NCBI GenBank assembly: GCA_934476675.1
Contig: CAKSOE010000005.1
Span: 62,001 to 126,000, forward strand
DNA from: an uncultured Clostridia bacterium
Lineage (GTDB): Bacteria; Bacillota; Clostridia; UBA1381
Direction of reading: 5' to 3'
DNA length: 64,000 nt
Under the pieces are notes generated by a model that was given only the letters and a program-made list of their open reading frames with translations, was not told the origin of the DNA and did no database searches. How positions within the stretch are numbered: position 1 is the first letter of the stretch; each line of letters starts with the position of its first letter. Below, in pieces: positions 8,443 to 16,849 of this stretch. Made by a program: the position numbers and the translations under genes.

Positions 8443-9090
8443 TCACTCTAAAATGCGGCATAAATCCGTCATATTATCGGTATAATAATCCGCAATATCC
8501 TTTAATTTCTCTTGATTTTCTTCGTGCCTGTCATATATTCCGGCAACGGTAAACCCTGCTTTTTTTGCTGTTTCGGCGGCGTAGAGCGCGTCCTCAAGCA
8601 CAAGCGTATTGCGCTTGTCCGTTCCGAGAAATTCCAAAGCCTTTTCGTATATAACGGGCGAGGTTTTTCCGCTGCCTGCGTTCGTGCAGGTGAAAATCTG
8701 CGGAAAATATTTTAAAATTCCGGTGCGCTCCAAAGCCGCTTTTACAAGGTATTCATCTGTGGCGGTGGCAATACACATTTTTACGCCGTTTTCGCTTAAC
8801 TTTTTAAGAAAATCCTCCACGCCGTCCTTGCATTGCACCTCATACCGGTATTTGTCCTCGACCATTTTATTAACGCCGTCCGCTATTTCATCAACCGACA
8901 GACTGACACCGTATTCTGTTCTGTAATATATCGCAGCCTCCTGCAAGCTCATGCTGTTCAGCGTTTTTGCCAAATCCTCACGCGGCTTAATCCCGAGAGA
9001 AATAAGGTAATCGCTGCCGATTGTGTCCCATATTTCCATCGAATCAAGCAGTGTGCCGTCAACGTCGAATATTGCACCCTTAACCGTCAT
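8443..9090 (-). CDS. HAD-superfamily phosphatase in the thiamine operon
   Basis: A 215-residue HAD hydrolase of the beta-phosphoglucomutase-like subfamily. Motif I is FDVDGTLLDS (residues 8-17, nucleophile Asp), motif II is the threonine in CIATATDEY, the motif III lysine lies in GSGKTSP, and motif IV is VLEDALYAAE. A helical cap domain lies between motifs I and II. The start overlaps the thiE stop (ATGA), so it is co-translated with thiamine genes. A role in dephosphorylating thiamine monophosphate or a pyrimidine intermediate is plausible from position only. No substrate can be read from the sequence. Confidence 0.85.
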   Translation of the reverse strand: MTVKGAIFDVDGTLLDSMEIWDTIGSDYLISLGIKPREDLAKTLNSMSLQEAAIYYRTEYGVSLSVDEIADGVNKMVEDKYRYEVQCKDGVEDFLKKLSENGVKMCIATATDEYLVKAALERTGILKYFPQIFTCTNAGSGKTSPVIYEKALEFLGTDKRNTLVLEDALYAAETAKKAGFTVAGIYDRHEENQEKLKDIADYYTDNMTDLCRILE

Positions 9091-9725
9091 TCTACCACGC
9101 CTTTCAGCTTTTCGGCAAGCGTTTTGCAGCTTTTTTCCACATCTTTTGCAGCAAATATGGCCGAAACAAGCGCTGCGCCGTCTATGCCGCTGCCCTTTAA
9201 CTGCGATATGTTTTCTTCGTTGATTCCGCCTATCGCAACCACAGGAATACTTACGGCAGCGCAGATTTTTTTAAGCGTTTCAAGCGGAACGTCCGCAGCG
9301 TCGGTTTTGGTTGACGTATTAAACACTGCGCCGACCCCCAGGTAATCTGCGCCGTCGCGCTCCGCCTTTACAGCCTGTTCGACAGTCTGCGCCGATACGC
9401 CCAAAATCATATCGTCGCCGATAAGCTTTCTCGCGTCGGACGCAGCCATATCCTCCTGACCGATATGAAGTCCGTCTGCGCCGCATTTCACCGCTATGTC
9501 CGCATTGTCGTTTATAATAAACGGAATGTTGTTTTTATTGCAGAGTTTTTTTATTTCAGCCGCTTCGGCAAAAAATTTGTCTGCGCCAAGATCCTTTTCC
9601 CTAAGCTGCAAACAGGTTATTCCGCCCTTTATCGCACATTCGATCTGCTCGTAAAGACTTTGCTTTGTCGCCCAGCGTCTGTCCGTAACGGCGTACAGAA
9701 ACATATATTTTTTATCGCACTTCAT
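9087..9725 (-). CDS. thiE: Thiamine-phosphate synthase
   Basis: A 212-residue TIM-barrel enzyme that couples HMP-PP with the thiazole phosphate to give thiamine monophosphate. Seen: LYAVTDRRW at the first strand, LQLREKD (pyrimidine/diphosphate site), INDNADIA, GLHIGQEDM, LGVGAVFNTSTK and the phosphate loop VVAIGGINEENI. I start at ATG 9725, inside the last codons of thiM, with AGAGGT 7 nt upstream. A longer start at 9749 lies further inside thiM and lacks a site. Overlaps with both neighbours show tight coupling in the operon. Confidence 0.95.
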   Translation of the reverse strand: MKCDKKYMFLYAVTDRRWATKQSLYEQIECAIKGGITCLQLREKDLGADKFFAEAAEIKKLCNKNNIPFIINDNADIAVKCGADGLHIGQEDMAASDARKLIGDDMILGVSAQTVEQAVKAERDGADYLGVGAVFNTSTKTDAADVPLETLKKICAAVSIPVVAIGGINEENISQLKGSGIDGAALVSAIFAAKDVEKSCKTLAEKLKGVVE

Positions 9726-10521
9726 ACTTCGCACCTCTTTCAAGGTCATCGCCCGTGAGATTATAAACAGCGTCTATGATATAATTTCTGTATGAGGAGT
9801 TGCCGTCAAGAGATGTCATTCTCCCGGCGCCTTTTTCGCCGCACAGTCCCATTGTGCAGACAGCCGCCGCACAGGCGGTAAGAATATCGTCCTTATTTGC
9901 CGCAGCAAACGCCGTCATAAGCGCCGAAAGCTGGCAGCCCGTTCCTGTTATGCTGCTCATCATCTTGTTTCCGTTGTTTATAAGGAATGTTTTTGTTCCG
10001 TCCGTTACAATATCGGTTTTGCCCGTAACCGCAACAACTGCGCCTGTTTTTAAAGCAAATTTTTTCGCAGTTTCAACCATATCGTCGTTTATTGCGTCAG
10101 TTTCTCCGGCGTCAACACCCTTTGTGTTAGCGCTCTCTCCGGCAAGCGTCTTTATTTCCGACGCATTTCCGCGGATAACCGAAAATTTTACTTCACTGAG
10201 CAGCTTAACCGCCGTATCGGTTCGGAGCGCCGACGCACCTGCGCCGACAGGGTCAAGCAATACGGGGATATTAAGCTCGTTTGCCTTTTTTCCCGATATG
10301 AACATTGATTTGATCGTTCTTTCGTTAAGCGTTCCGATGTTGATGTTAAGACCGGAGCATATGCTTGTTATGTCCGCCGCTTCAAGCGGTTCGTCCGCCA
10401 TAATCGGCGACGCTCCGCAGGCTAAAAGTATATTTGCACAGTCGTTTACCGTCACATAGTTTGTGATATTATGCACAACCGGCGAAAGCTTTCTTACGTT
10501 TTCTGATTTTTCCTTAAACAT
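9712..10521 (-). CDS. thiM: Hydroxyethylthiazole kinase
   Basis: A 269-residue ribokinase-fold enzyme that phosphorylates 4-methyl-5-hydroxyethylthiazole, the salvage route to the thiazole half of thiamine. Family motifs: SPVVHNITNYVTVNDCANILLA at the start, LDPVGAGASALRT, VIRGNASEI, VAVTGKTDIVTDG and the catalytic SITGTGCQLSALMTAF. ATG 10521 is chosen because an AAAGGA site lies 7 nt upstream and the homologous start follows; an earlier in-frame ATG at 10551 lies in cytX. The gene overlaps cytX by 8 nt and thiE by 14 nt. Confidence 0.95.
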   Translation of the reverse strand: MFKEKSENVRKLSPVVHNITNYVTVNDCANILLACGASPIMADEPLEAADITSICSGLNINIGTLNERTIKSMFISGKKANELNIPVLLDPVGAGASALRTDTAVKLLSEVKFSVIRGNASEIKTLAGESANTKGVDAGETDAINDDMVETAKKFALKTGAVVAVTGKTDIVTDGTKTFLINNGNKMMSSITGTGCQLSALMTAFAAANKDDILTACAAAVCTMGLCGEKGAGRMTSLDGNSSYRNYIIDAVYNLTGDDLERGAKYEVR

Positions 10522-11707
10522 TTTTACTTCCTTTCTGTGTCGCAGACACACTCTTGATTTTATTTGCTATATAGCACAGCACACCCGTAACTGCCATTAC
10601 GGGCAGCGTGTTTCCCAAAACAAAGTCGAAATTCATCGAACAGCGGTACATCACAAAGCCTGCTGCCCATACCGCAAGGTTTATTGCGTCAATGCCCTTG
10701 TGCGAGCTGTCCTTTTTCAGTATGTAGTAGTCGACAATCTGAACTGCAATCATCGGCGCAAAAACCGAACCGATAAAGTATAAAAATCCCTCATAATATC
10801 CGGTTTTGGTGAGTATCGCAAGCAATGTTCCGACAACGCATACGGCAATAGCGGCATATTTTTGATTGATTTTTTCGTATATGCTCACACTGCTTATTCC
10901 GGCTGAATACACATCGAGGAATGTGGTTGTTACGGTGGAGAATATTATTATAATCAGAGCCGCAATGCCGAGTCCCGCTTTAACCATTATAACCGCAATA
11001 TCGGTTTCGCCGGTGAAAAGCGCAGCGCCAAGACCTATTATATACATCCAGCAGCTTATAACAAAATATACCGCCGAGCTTACCAATGACGGCTTACAGT
11101 TGTTTTCCGCCTCTCTTGTGTAGTCGGAAATAAGCGGCAGCCACGAAAGCGGCATCGCAACCGCAAGCTCTACCGCTGCGCCGAAGCTTATTGCTTCTTC
11201 TGCCGCCGCGGAGGAATTTCCCTTAAAGATTACAAAGCTCATTACGACCGTCAGCAAGAACAGCAGACCCATCGCAATGCAGTTTATGACGTTCATGTTT
11301 TTCATGCCGATAAACAGCCACAAAATTATGAGCAGTCCGATTACAACGCACCAAAGGTTTGTGCCGATAAATGATGCCGCACCCTGTGCCGCGGCGGCGC
11401 CGTTGGCAATCATAACAGCCGTCCAGCCGATAAGCTGAATGATATTAAGCAGTGAAAACAGCTTTGCGCCGTTCATTCCGAAAGACATTTTAACGGTTTC
11501 CATGGAGCTTTTTCTGGTTTTTCCGCCGATAACTCCGGCAAGAAACAGCAGTATGCAGCCGATAATATGACCTGTGATTATCGCTGCGATGCCCTTCGAA
11601 AAGCCTAACGGTGCAAAATAAGTTCCCGTAAGTATTTCCGAAATCGAAACGCCTGCGCCGAACCATATCAGTCCGTTTGTGAATAAAGTTGTTTTTTCAT
11701 TTTTCAT
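10514..11707 (-). CDS. cytX: CytX-type hydroxymethylpyrimidine permease (NCS1 family)
   Basis: A 397-residue integral membrane protein with about 12 hydrophobic segments and the NCS1 nucleobase-cation symporter pattern (GLIWFGAGVSISEILTG at the N terminus, PLSWLPLISDYTREAE in the middle). CytX proteins are the NCS1 members found beside thiM/thiE under TPP riboswitches and are thought to import HMP. First gene of the operon, preceded by the TPP aptamer and its terminator; the start has GGAG upstream. A small perfect hairpin (11725-11738) lies just before the ribosome site. Confidence 0.92.
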   Translation of the reverse strand: MKNEKTTLFTNGLIWFGAGVSISEILTGTYFAPLGFSKGIAAIITGHIIGCILLFLAGVIGGKTRKSSMETVKMSFGMNGAKLFSLLNIIQLIGWTAVMIANGAAAAQGAASFIGTNLWCVVIGLLIILWLFIGMKNMNVINCIAMGLLFLLTVVMSFVIFKGNSSAAAEEAISFGAAVELAVAMPLSWLPLISDYTREAENNCKPSLVSSAVYFVISCWMYIIGLGAALFTGETDIAVIMVKAGLGIAALIIIIFSTVTTTFLDVYSAGISSVSIYEKINQKYAAIAVCVVGTLLAILTKTGYYEGFLYFIGSVFAPMIAVQIVDYYILKKDSSHKGIDAINLAVWAAGFVMYRCSMNFDFVLGNTLPVMAVTGVLCYIANKIKSVSATQKGSKNV

Positions 11708-11751
11708 ATGTAAATCTCCGTTTCCGCCGCAAATGCGGCATAAATTTTTAA

Positions 11752-11783
11752 GAAAAAAAGAGTACCCTGAAACAGGATACTCT
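11752..11783 (-). terminator. Expression-platform terminator of the TPP riboswitch
   Basis: Minus-strand stem of 10 bp including one G-T wobble (11783-11774 with 11768-11759), 5-nt loop, then seven T. It sits between the TPP aptamer and cytX, so TPP binding is expected to stop transcription here. Confidence 0.9.
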
Positions 11784-11805
11784 CCGTAAATAAAGTGCAG
11801 TATAA

Positions 11806-11890
11806 GCTTCCTACGCCGGCATTATCCGAATCAGGTTAAAGGGTCGAAGTAACACAACTTCCTCTCAGCCGCTTTTGACAGCTCCCCTGT
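11806..11890 (-). promoter_or_regulatory. TPP (THI-element) riboswitch aptamer
   Basis: The minus strand shows the conserved thi-box pieces in order: ACAGGGGAGC, GCTGAGAGGAAG, ACCCTTTAACCTGATTCGG, ATAATGCCGGCGTAGGAAG. These form the two parallel helical arms that bind the pyrimidine and the diphosphate of thiamine pyrophosphate. It lies upstream of cytX-thiM-thiE-HAD-thiD with a terminator in between, so high TPP should switch the operon off. Confidence 0.97.
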
Positions 11891-11899
11891 TTTTTCTAC

Positions 11900-11928
11900 A
11901 TTATATCACAGACTTCGGCAAAAGTCAA
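11900..11928 (-). promoter_or_regulatory. Promoter of the thiamine salvage operon
   Basis: Minus-strand TTGACT (11928-11923), 17-nt spacer, TATAAT (11905-11900). The aptamer begins 10 nt after the -10. Confidence 0.88.
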
Positions 11929-11970
11929 GATGAATTTAACAAACAAAAGCAGTTTTTTTGTGCAAAACGA

Positions 11971-12573
11971 TTAATCAGCCAAAACAAAACCCGTGAAAAA
12001 CTCCGGTCTGTGAAAATCAGGCTCCGGCGTATTTATCGGCGAATACGTAACGTAATGCTCACGCTCCGTATCCTCGCCGCATTTATATATGTTGCCGTAC
12101 ATATTTTTCGTATATCCGCCGAAAATTTCGCTGATAAACTCAAACGGTATTGTAAACTGCAAAATCCATTTTTTATCGTCCGTATATGATTTAACCTCGA
12201 AATATTCGCGGTTTTTATCGGGCAGGGTAAAATCCTCACGGGAGGTGCGCAAGCCGAGATACATCGTGCCGAACGCATTGAATTCAAAATTGAGGTATCG
12301 TCTGTCACCCTCATTCGGACGTATGAACAGCTCCATGCAGCTGTCGCGGCAGACTGCGCTGTTCTGAGCCGTAAAGCGTGCCAGGAGCGGCTGTTCATCC
12401 GTTTGCAATTGAATGTGCAGCGCGTATTCGGAATACAGAATACGCGCTGTTGTGTGCGGTTTGTAGGAAAATTTCTGCCAGTTGATGTTATCTATTTTTG
12501 CAATGTCCGCCGTCTCCCATGCGGAATCCGTTAATGACGTTATTTTTTTGTCCGATTTTTTTATACAGTACAT
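11971..12573 (-). CDS. CBM9-like carbohydrate-binding protein
   Basis: A 200-residue protein without signal peptide that resembles the 'carbohydrate-binding family 9-like' domain. Shared features are the N-terminal W-x-A/T opening (DSAWETADIAKIDNINW), the central ALHIQLQTDEQPLLARF strand, the CMELFIRPNEGDRRYLNFEFNAFGTMYLG core and the C-terminal HRPEFFTGFVL ending. Free-standing copies occur in many gut Clostridia and their ligand is not established. It lies 18 nt after potD on the same strand and so may be the last gene of the pot operon, though a functional link to polyamine uptake is not obvious. Confidence 0.7.
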   Translation of the reverse strand: MYCIKKSDKKITSLTDSAWETADIAKIDNINWQKFSYKPHTTARILYSEYALHIQLQTDEQPLLARFTAQNSAVCRDSCMELFIRPNEGDRRYLNFEFNAFGTMYLGLRTSREDFTLPDKNREYFEVKSYTDDKKWILQFTIPFEFISEIFGGYTKNMYGNIYKCGEDTEREHYVTYSPINTPEPDFHRPEFFTGFVLAD

Positions 12574-12591
12574 TTATGCCGCTCACTTTCC

Positions 12592-13788
12592 TTAATAATA
12601 TTTTTCATCAATTTTTCTCTTAATAAATTTATACAAAAGCAGCATCAAAATCAGAAAAACCATTCCGCCGGAGAAAATATACACCCACGGTTCAACCGCA
12701 TTTTCGATTTTAAGCTCCTCCCAAAGCGAATTTAACGTATTTGTCGTATCGGGGTCAAGATTTTCGTAATACGAGGATTTAATTCCGCCTTCGGGATACA
12801 GAATATCTACGGCATTTTCGTGAATTTCGCTCATATAGTCAATATATGTCTGATTATCCTTTACAAGCACATTCGGAGACGCATAGCATACATACTCCGC
12901 ATTTGCCACCGCAATATCCTCCGACAGGCAGAAATTAATATATTCTTCCGCAATCTCCTTATTCTTTGCGCACGACGGAATACACATCGCGTCAACAAAA
13001 ATATTCGTTCCGCTTTTCGGATAGAAAAATGCCAAATCCTCGTTATCCTCATACATTGTCAGATAATCTCCGGCGTAGTACGGCGCGATTGCCGCCGAGC
13101 CGTTCTTCATTTTGTTGAAAATTTCGTCCATGACATAGCCTTGCACAAGCGGCTTCTGCTGCTTTAAAAGCTCCATCGAACTGCGCCAAAGCGCCGTATC
13201 GGTAGTATTTACGTCAATATTCTGCCAATACATCGCCGTACCGAATGCGTCTCTCGGGTTATTAAACTGCAAAATCTGTCCCGAATAATTTTCGTCCCAC
13301 AAACAATCCCAGTCGTCCGGCTCGCCGTCCATAAGTGCGGAATTGTAAATTATGCCGATATAGCCGCAGAAATACGGCACGGTGTATTCGCTTTCGGGAT
13401 CGTAATACGCATTTTTGTACTGCTCGTCAATATATTTAAAGTTCGGAATGTTTTCAAAGTCAAGCTTTAAAAGCATATCCTCGTTACGCATTTTTTCAAT
13501 CATGTAGTCCGACGGAATAATCAAATCATAGCTCACTCCGCCGCTTTTAAGCTTATTATACATATCCTCGTTGCTTGCATAGGTGGTGTAATTAAGCTTT
13601 AATTTTCTGCCGTGCTGTTCAAAATAATATTCTTCAAATTCCTTGTTAACGTCAAGAGAACCCTCCGAACCGTCGGATATGTATTCACCCCAGTTATACA
13701 CATTCAAAACGTCCGTGTCCTGTTTTCCGCCGCAGGCGGTAAGCGTCAGAACCGCCGCCGCTGCCAAAATAATCAACCCTTTTTTCAT
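12592..13788 (-). CDS. potD: Spermidine/putrescine-binding lipoprotein with C-terminal membrane anchor
   Basis: A 398-residue PotD-type periplasmic-binding protein. Signal peptide with lipobox LTAC (Cys19); then LNVYNWGEYI, SYDLIIPSDYMIEKM and PYFCGYIGIIYNS, typical of polyamine binders. Unusually the chain continues past the normal end into a hydrophobic helix (about 368-390, VYIFSGGMVFLILMLLLYKF) with a basic tail, so it may be tethered at both ends. The start overlaps the potC stop (ATGA), and it is fourth in potA-potB-potC-potD. A PotD-only function with a spurious tail is less likely, because the reading frame is clean to a normal stop. Confidence 0.92.
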   Translation of the reverse strand: MKKGLIILAAAAVLTLTACGGKQDTDVLNVYNWGEYISDGSEGSLDVNKEFEEYYFEQHGRKLKLNYTTYASNEDMYNKLKSGGVSYDLIIPSDYMIEKMRNEDMLLKLDFENIPNFKYIDEQYKNAYYDPESEYTVPYFCGYIGIIYNSALMDGEPDDWDCLWDENYSGQILQFNNPRDAFGTAMYWQNIDVNTTDTALWRSSMELLKQQKPLVQGYVMDEIFNKMKNGSAAIAPYYAGDYLTMYEDNEDLAFFYPKSGTNIFVDAMCIPSCAKNKEIAEEYINFCLSEDIAVANAEYVCYASPNVLVKDNQTYIDYMSEIHENAVDILYPEGGIKSSYYENLDPDTTNTLNSLWEELKIENAVEPWVYIFSGGMVFLILMLLLYKFIKRKIDEKYY

Positions 13789-14591
13789 TTCACTCTTGCC
13801 TCCTTAACTCCGCTCCTGCGGTCTGCAAGATTGGAAAGTATCAAAAGCAGCAGCACTGCGCCTATCATAAGTGCGGAAAGCGCATAAATATCGGGTGTTA
13901 CCTCTTTTTTTGTCATTGAGTATATCAGAAGCGGAAGCGTCTGAAAATCCGTTCCGGTCGTGAAATAGCTTATCACGAAATCGTCAAGCGAAAGCGTGAA
14001 CGCCATAATAAATCCCGACACAACTCCGGGCATAATGCTCGGAAGCTCCGCCTTGAAAAATGATTTAAACGGCGTACAGCCCAAGTCCATTGCCGCCTCT
14101 TTAAGCGATTTGTTAAGCTGCAAAACCCTCGGTCTTACCGATAATATAACATACGGCAGGCAAAAGGTTATATGTGCAATAAGTATTGTGGCAAATCCGA
14201 GGTTTTCCTCGCTGTTTAAGAGCGTTCCCACAAACACAAACAGCAGCATCATCGAAATTCCCGTTACTATATCGGGGTTCATCATCGGTACGTTTGTAAG
14301 AGACAAAACCGCGCCCTTTACGGCTCTGTTTTTGAATTTGCCTATTCCCACAGCTGCCGCCGTTCCTATAAGCGTCGAAATAACCGCCGCCGAAACAGCG
14401 AGTACAAGCGTATTTTTAAGCGCCGTAAACGTTGCGGGGCTTGAGAACAGCTCCCTGTACCAATAGAGCGAAAATCCCGTAAAGCCGCCGGTGTTTCCCG
14501 TGCTGTTAAAGGAAAACAGAATAAGAACCAATATGGGAATGTACAGCAGGGTAAATATAAGCGCAATATAAATCCTTGATAAAGCTTTCAT
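13785..14591 (-). CDS. potC: Spermidine/putrescine ABC transporter permease PotC
   Basis: A 268-residue membrane protein with six hydrophobic segments. The EAA-loop typical of binding-protein-dependent permeases is visible as LKEAAMDLGCTPFKSFFKAELP (shared with PotC), followed by GVVSGFIMAFTLSLDDFVISYFTTG. ATG 14591 is used because it directly follows the potB stop and sits behind GGAGGG; the longer frame to 14624 lies within potB. It overlaps potD by 4 nt. Confidence 0.94.
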   Translation of the reverse strand: MKALSRIYIALIFTLLYIPILVLILFSFNSTGNTGGFTGFSLYWYRELFSSPATFTALKNTLVLAVSAAVISTLIGTAAAVGIGKFKNRAVKGAVLSLTNVPMMNPDIVTGISMMLLFVFVGTLLNSEENLGFATILIAHITFCLPYVILSVRPRVLQLNKSLKEAAMDLGCTPFKSFFKAELPSIMPGVVSGFIMAFTLSLDDFVISYFTTGTDFQTLPLLIYSMTKKEVTPDIYALSALMIGAVLLLLILSNLADRRSGVKEARVK

Positions 14592-14592
14592 T

Positions 14593-15414
14593 TTATACCG
14601 TTCCCTCCTCTCCGTTATCGGCAAATCTATTCATTACCCACAGCGACAGCAGTACCAGAATCATCATAACAAGCGATATTGCCGCACCGATATTGTATGT
14701 GTTCACATTCTGAAACTGCCTTTCGATTGTGTCACCCAGTAAATCAAATGTTCCGCCGCCGAGCTTCTGCGAAATGTAGAATGTGCTTATCGACGGCACA
14801 AACACCATTGTAACGCCCGAAATAATTCCCGATGAGGAAAGCGGAAGTATTACCTTTAAAAGTGCCTTTATATGGCTGCATCCCAAATCGGACGCCGCCT
14901 CCAAAAGGCTTGTGTCTATTTTGGAAACAGCGGTATACAGCGGCAGCACCATGTACGGAAAGAAGTCGTATGCCATACCGAAAATAACCGCGCCCTTTGT
15001 GCCTATAAGATGTACCTTTCCCAAATCAAAATGGGAGAGAATACCGTTTAAAATTCCGCCGTCATCCATTATTGCCATCATGGAATATGTTCTTATAAGC
15101 AGATTTGTCCACATAGGCAGCATTATAAGCATTATCATAATTTTCTGCTTTTTTTTGTCGGCGCGCGCCATGATGTATGACAGCGGATAGCCGAGGATAA
15201 AGCAGAAAAACGTTGCAATAACCGACAGGCTGACCGACAGCGCAAAGGTGTGCATATGCTCTTTAAGCGCAAGTATGTTGTCAAAGGTAAAATCGCCGTT
15301 CGCATTCGTGAGTGCGAAATACATTACAAAAAACAGCGGCAGGACGATGAACATAATCATCCATAAAATATGCGGATATGCCGCAATTTTGCCGGAAATA
15401 CTCTTATGCTCCAC
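14593..15414 (-). CDS. potB: Spermidine/putrescine ABC transporter permease PotB
   Basis: A roughly 273-residue, six-segment permease with the PotB features YSMMAIMDDGGILN, AYDFFPYMVLPLYTAVSKID and the EAA loop LLEAASDLGCSHIKALLKVILP. The start is uncertain. GTG 15414 lies just after the potA stop with GAGGGGG about 9 nt upstream and gives a family-like N terminus. ATG 15432 inside the potA end is the alternative and would add six residues. PotB and PotC form the membrane channel energised by PotA. Confidence 0.92.
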   Translation of the reverse strand: MEHKSISGKIAAYPHILWMIMFIVLPLFFVMYFALTNANGDFTFDNILALKEHMHTFALSVSLSVIATFFCFILGYPLSYIMARADKKKQKIMIMLIMLPMWTNLLIRTYSMMAIMDDGGILNGILSHFDLGKVHLIGTKGAVIFGMAYDFFPYMVLPLYTAVSKIDTSLLEAASDLGCSHIKALLKVILPLSSSGIISGVTMVFVPSISTFYISQKLGGGTFDLLGDTIERQFQNVNTYNIGAAISLVMMILVLLSLWVMNRFADNGEEGTV

Positions 15415-15418
15415 CTTT

Positions 15419-16534
15419 TCATTCCCCCTCATAATCCACATTTGAAAGCTCGTCGATTTCATCGCTGAATGTGGAGTAATCTCCGAACAAGCCGGAATAT
15501 TTTGATTTTTTCATTATGTGTATAGCGTCAGGCTCTATAAACAAGCCGATTTTTTCGTCAACGCCGACAAAATCGGTAGTCTGAATCATCCACTTAAAGC
15601 CGCCGATGTCCACGATTATCTCGTAATGAACGCCCTTAAAGGTAACGGAGGTGACAATTCCGGTAAGCATACCCTTATCCGCCGCAACAACGTCAACATC
15701 CTCCGGACGAACAACAACATCAACCGCTTCGTCTTTTCCGAACCCTTTATCCACGCACTCAAACGTATGCCCCGAAAAAGTTACCTTAAAATCATCGTTC
15801 ATGATACCGTCAACGATGTTGCTCTCACCGATAAAGTCCGCAACGAATGCGTTTTCCGGTTCGTTGTAGATGTCTGTCGGCGAACCTATCTGCTGAATTT
15901 TTCCCTCCGACATAACCACAACAACGTCCGACATCGACAATGCCTCCTCCTGGTCGTGTGTTACGTATATAAAGGTAATTCCCGTCTGTTTCTGGATTTT
16001 TTTCAGCTCGTTCTGCATATCCTTTCTGAGCTTTAAGTCCAGCGCGCCCAGCGGCTCGTCAAGCAAAAGCACCTTAGGCTTGCTGATAAGCGCTCTTGCG
16101 ATTGCCACACGCTGCTGCTGACCTCCCGAAAGGTGATTAACGTTTTTGCGCTCAAAACCCTTTAATGCCACAAGCTCCAGCATTTCCTTTACCTTGGCGG
16201 AGACTTCCCTGTTGGGCAGCTTTTGCAGCTTTAATGAAAACGCAATGTTTTCGTATACATTAAGATGCGGAAAAAGCGCATATTTCTGAAAAACCGTGTT
16301 TATATGCCTTTTATACGGCGGAATATGATTGATTTTAACGTTTTCAAAAAACAGATCGCCGCTGTCCGGTTCTTCAAAACCGCCTATTATTCGCAGAGTG
16401 GTGGTCTTTCCGCAGCCCGACGGCCCCAAAAGCGTAATAAATTGTTTGTCGTATATATCAAGGCTAAGATTATCGAGAACGCATTCTCCGTCAAATTCCT
16501 TGGTAATACCTTTAAGTTCGATTATTTTTTTCAT
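15419..16534 (-). CDS. potA: Spermidine/putrescine ABC transporter ATP-binding protein
   Basis: A 371-residue ABC ATPase. Walker A GPSGCGKTT (about 37-45), Q-loop VFQKYALFPHL, signature LSGGQQQRVAIARAL, Walker B VLLLDEPLGALD, switch histidine VTHDQEEAL. After about residue 240 a C-terminal TOBE/regulatory domain is present, as in PotA. ATG 16534 is chosen because GGGAGGT lies 5 nt upstream; the ATG at 16555 is not supported. It is the first gene of the pot operon and follows a long leader with a terminator. Confidence 0.95.
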   Translation of the reverse strand: MKKIIELKGITKEFDGECVLDNLSLDIYDKQFITLLGPSGCGKTTTLRIIGGFEEPDSGDLFFENVKINHIPPYKRHINTVFQKYALFPHLNVYENIAFSLKLQKLPNREVSAKVKEMLELVALKGFERKNVNHLSGGQQQRVAIARALISKPKVLLLDEPLGALDLKLRKDMQNELKKIQKQTGITFIYVTHDQEEALSMSDVVVVMSEGKIQQIGSPTDIYNEPENAFVADFIGESNIVDGIMNDDFKVTFSGHTFECVDKGFGKDEAVDVVVRPEDVDVVAADKGMLTGIVTSVTFKGVHYEIIVDIGGFKWMIQTTDFVGVDEKIGLFIEPDAIHIMKKSKYSGLFGDYSTFSDEIDELSNVDYEGE

Positions 16535-16558
16535 AATAAACCTCCCATCTGCCAATAC

Positions 16559-16589
16559 AAAAAGGCAAGCGACTATACATCGCTTGCCT
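16559..16589 (-). terminator. Leader terminator before potA
   Basis: Minus-strand perfect 10-bp stem (16589-16580 with 16572-16563), 7-nt loop, then a T run, ending about 25 nt before the potA start. Its 5' arm and loop can alternatively pair with an upstream leader segment (16677-16664), the layout of a regulated terminator. Confidence 0.9.
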
Positions 16590-16843
16590 GAATAAGCTTC
16601 TTTATCACAAAGAGACCGTATCGGATAGGTTTTGAGAGTCTCGCACTCTTATTGACCGTTTCACAAGTCGATGTATATTCATCGTTTCATGGTTATAAAG
16701 TAACCAACTTATAAAATTTGAGCTTCTAACTCAATCAATAAGGCAGCGTCAGCTGCCACCGATAAAAATTTTATCGGGATTCGGCGTTCGACCCGGCTGT
16801 CCGTGTGGCCTCGGCTAATTTCTTAGCGGTCTTTTTATTATTT
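16590..16843 (-). promoter_or_regulatory. Unassigned structured leader RNA (riboswitch-like) of the pot operon
   Basis: Between the promoter and the terminator lie about 250 nt with many small hairpins on the minus strand. They are GCTAA-GAAA-TTAGC (16827-16814), CCGATAAA/TTTATCGG (16777-16759), GGCAGC/GCTGCC (16757-16742), TTGAG/CTCAA (16734-16718), TGGTTA/TAACCA (16706-16690), CGATG/CATCG (16684-16669) and AGAGT/ACTCT (16649-16635). GACCG near the 5' end can pair with CGGTC near the 3' end, and GCCAC with GTGGC, suggesting a closed multi-helix domain. The segment 16677-16664 is complementary over 13 bp (one bulged A) to terminator bases 16586-16574. I could not match it to T-box, TPP, purine, lysine, glycine, SAM, M-box, guanidine, cyclic dinucleotide or manganese classes. 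Confidence 0.7.
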
Positions 16844-16849
16844 ATCCAA

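Noticed and set aside
16742..16800. tRNA-like GGTTCGA-type segment
   Set aside because: The arms do not form a cloverleaf, there is no acceptor stem or anticodon loop, and the segment belongs to the pot leader.
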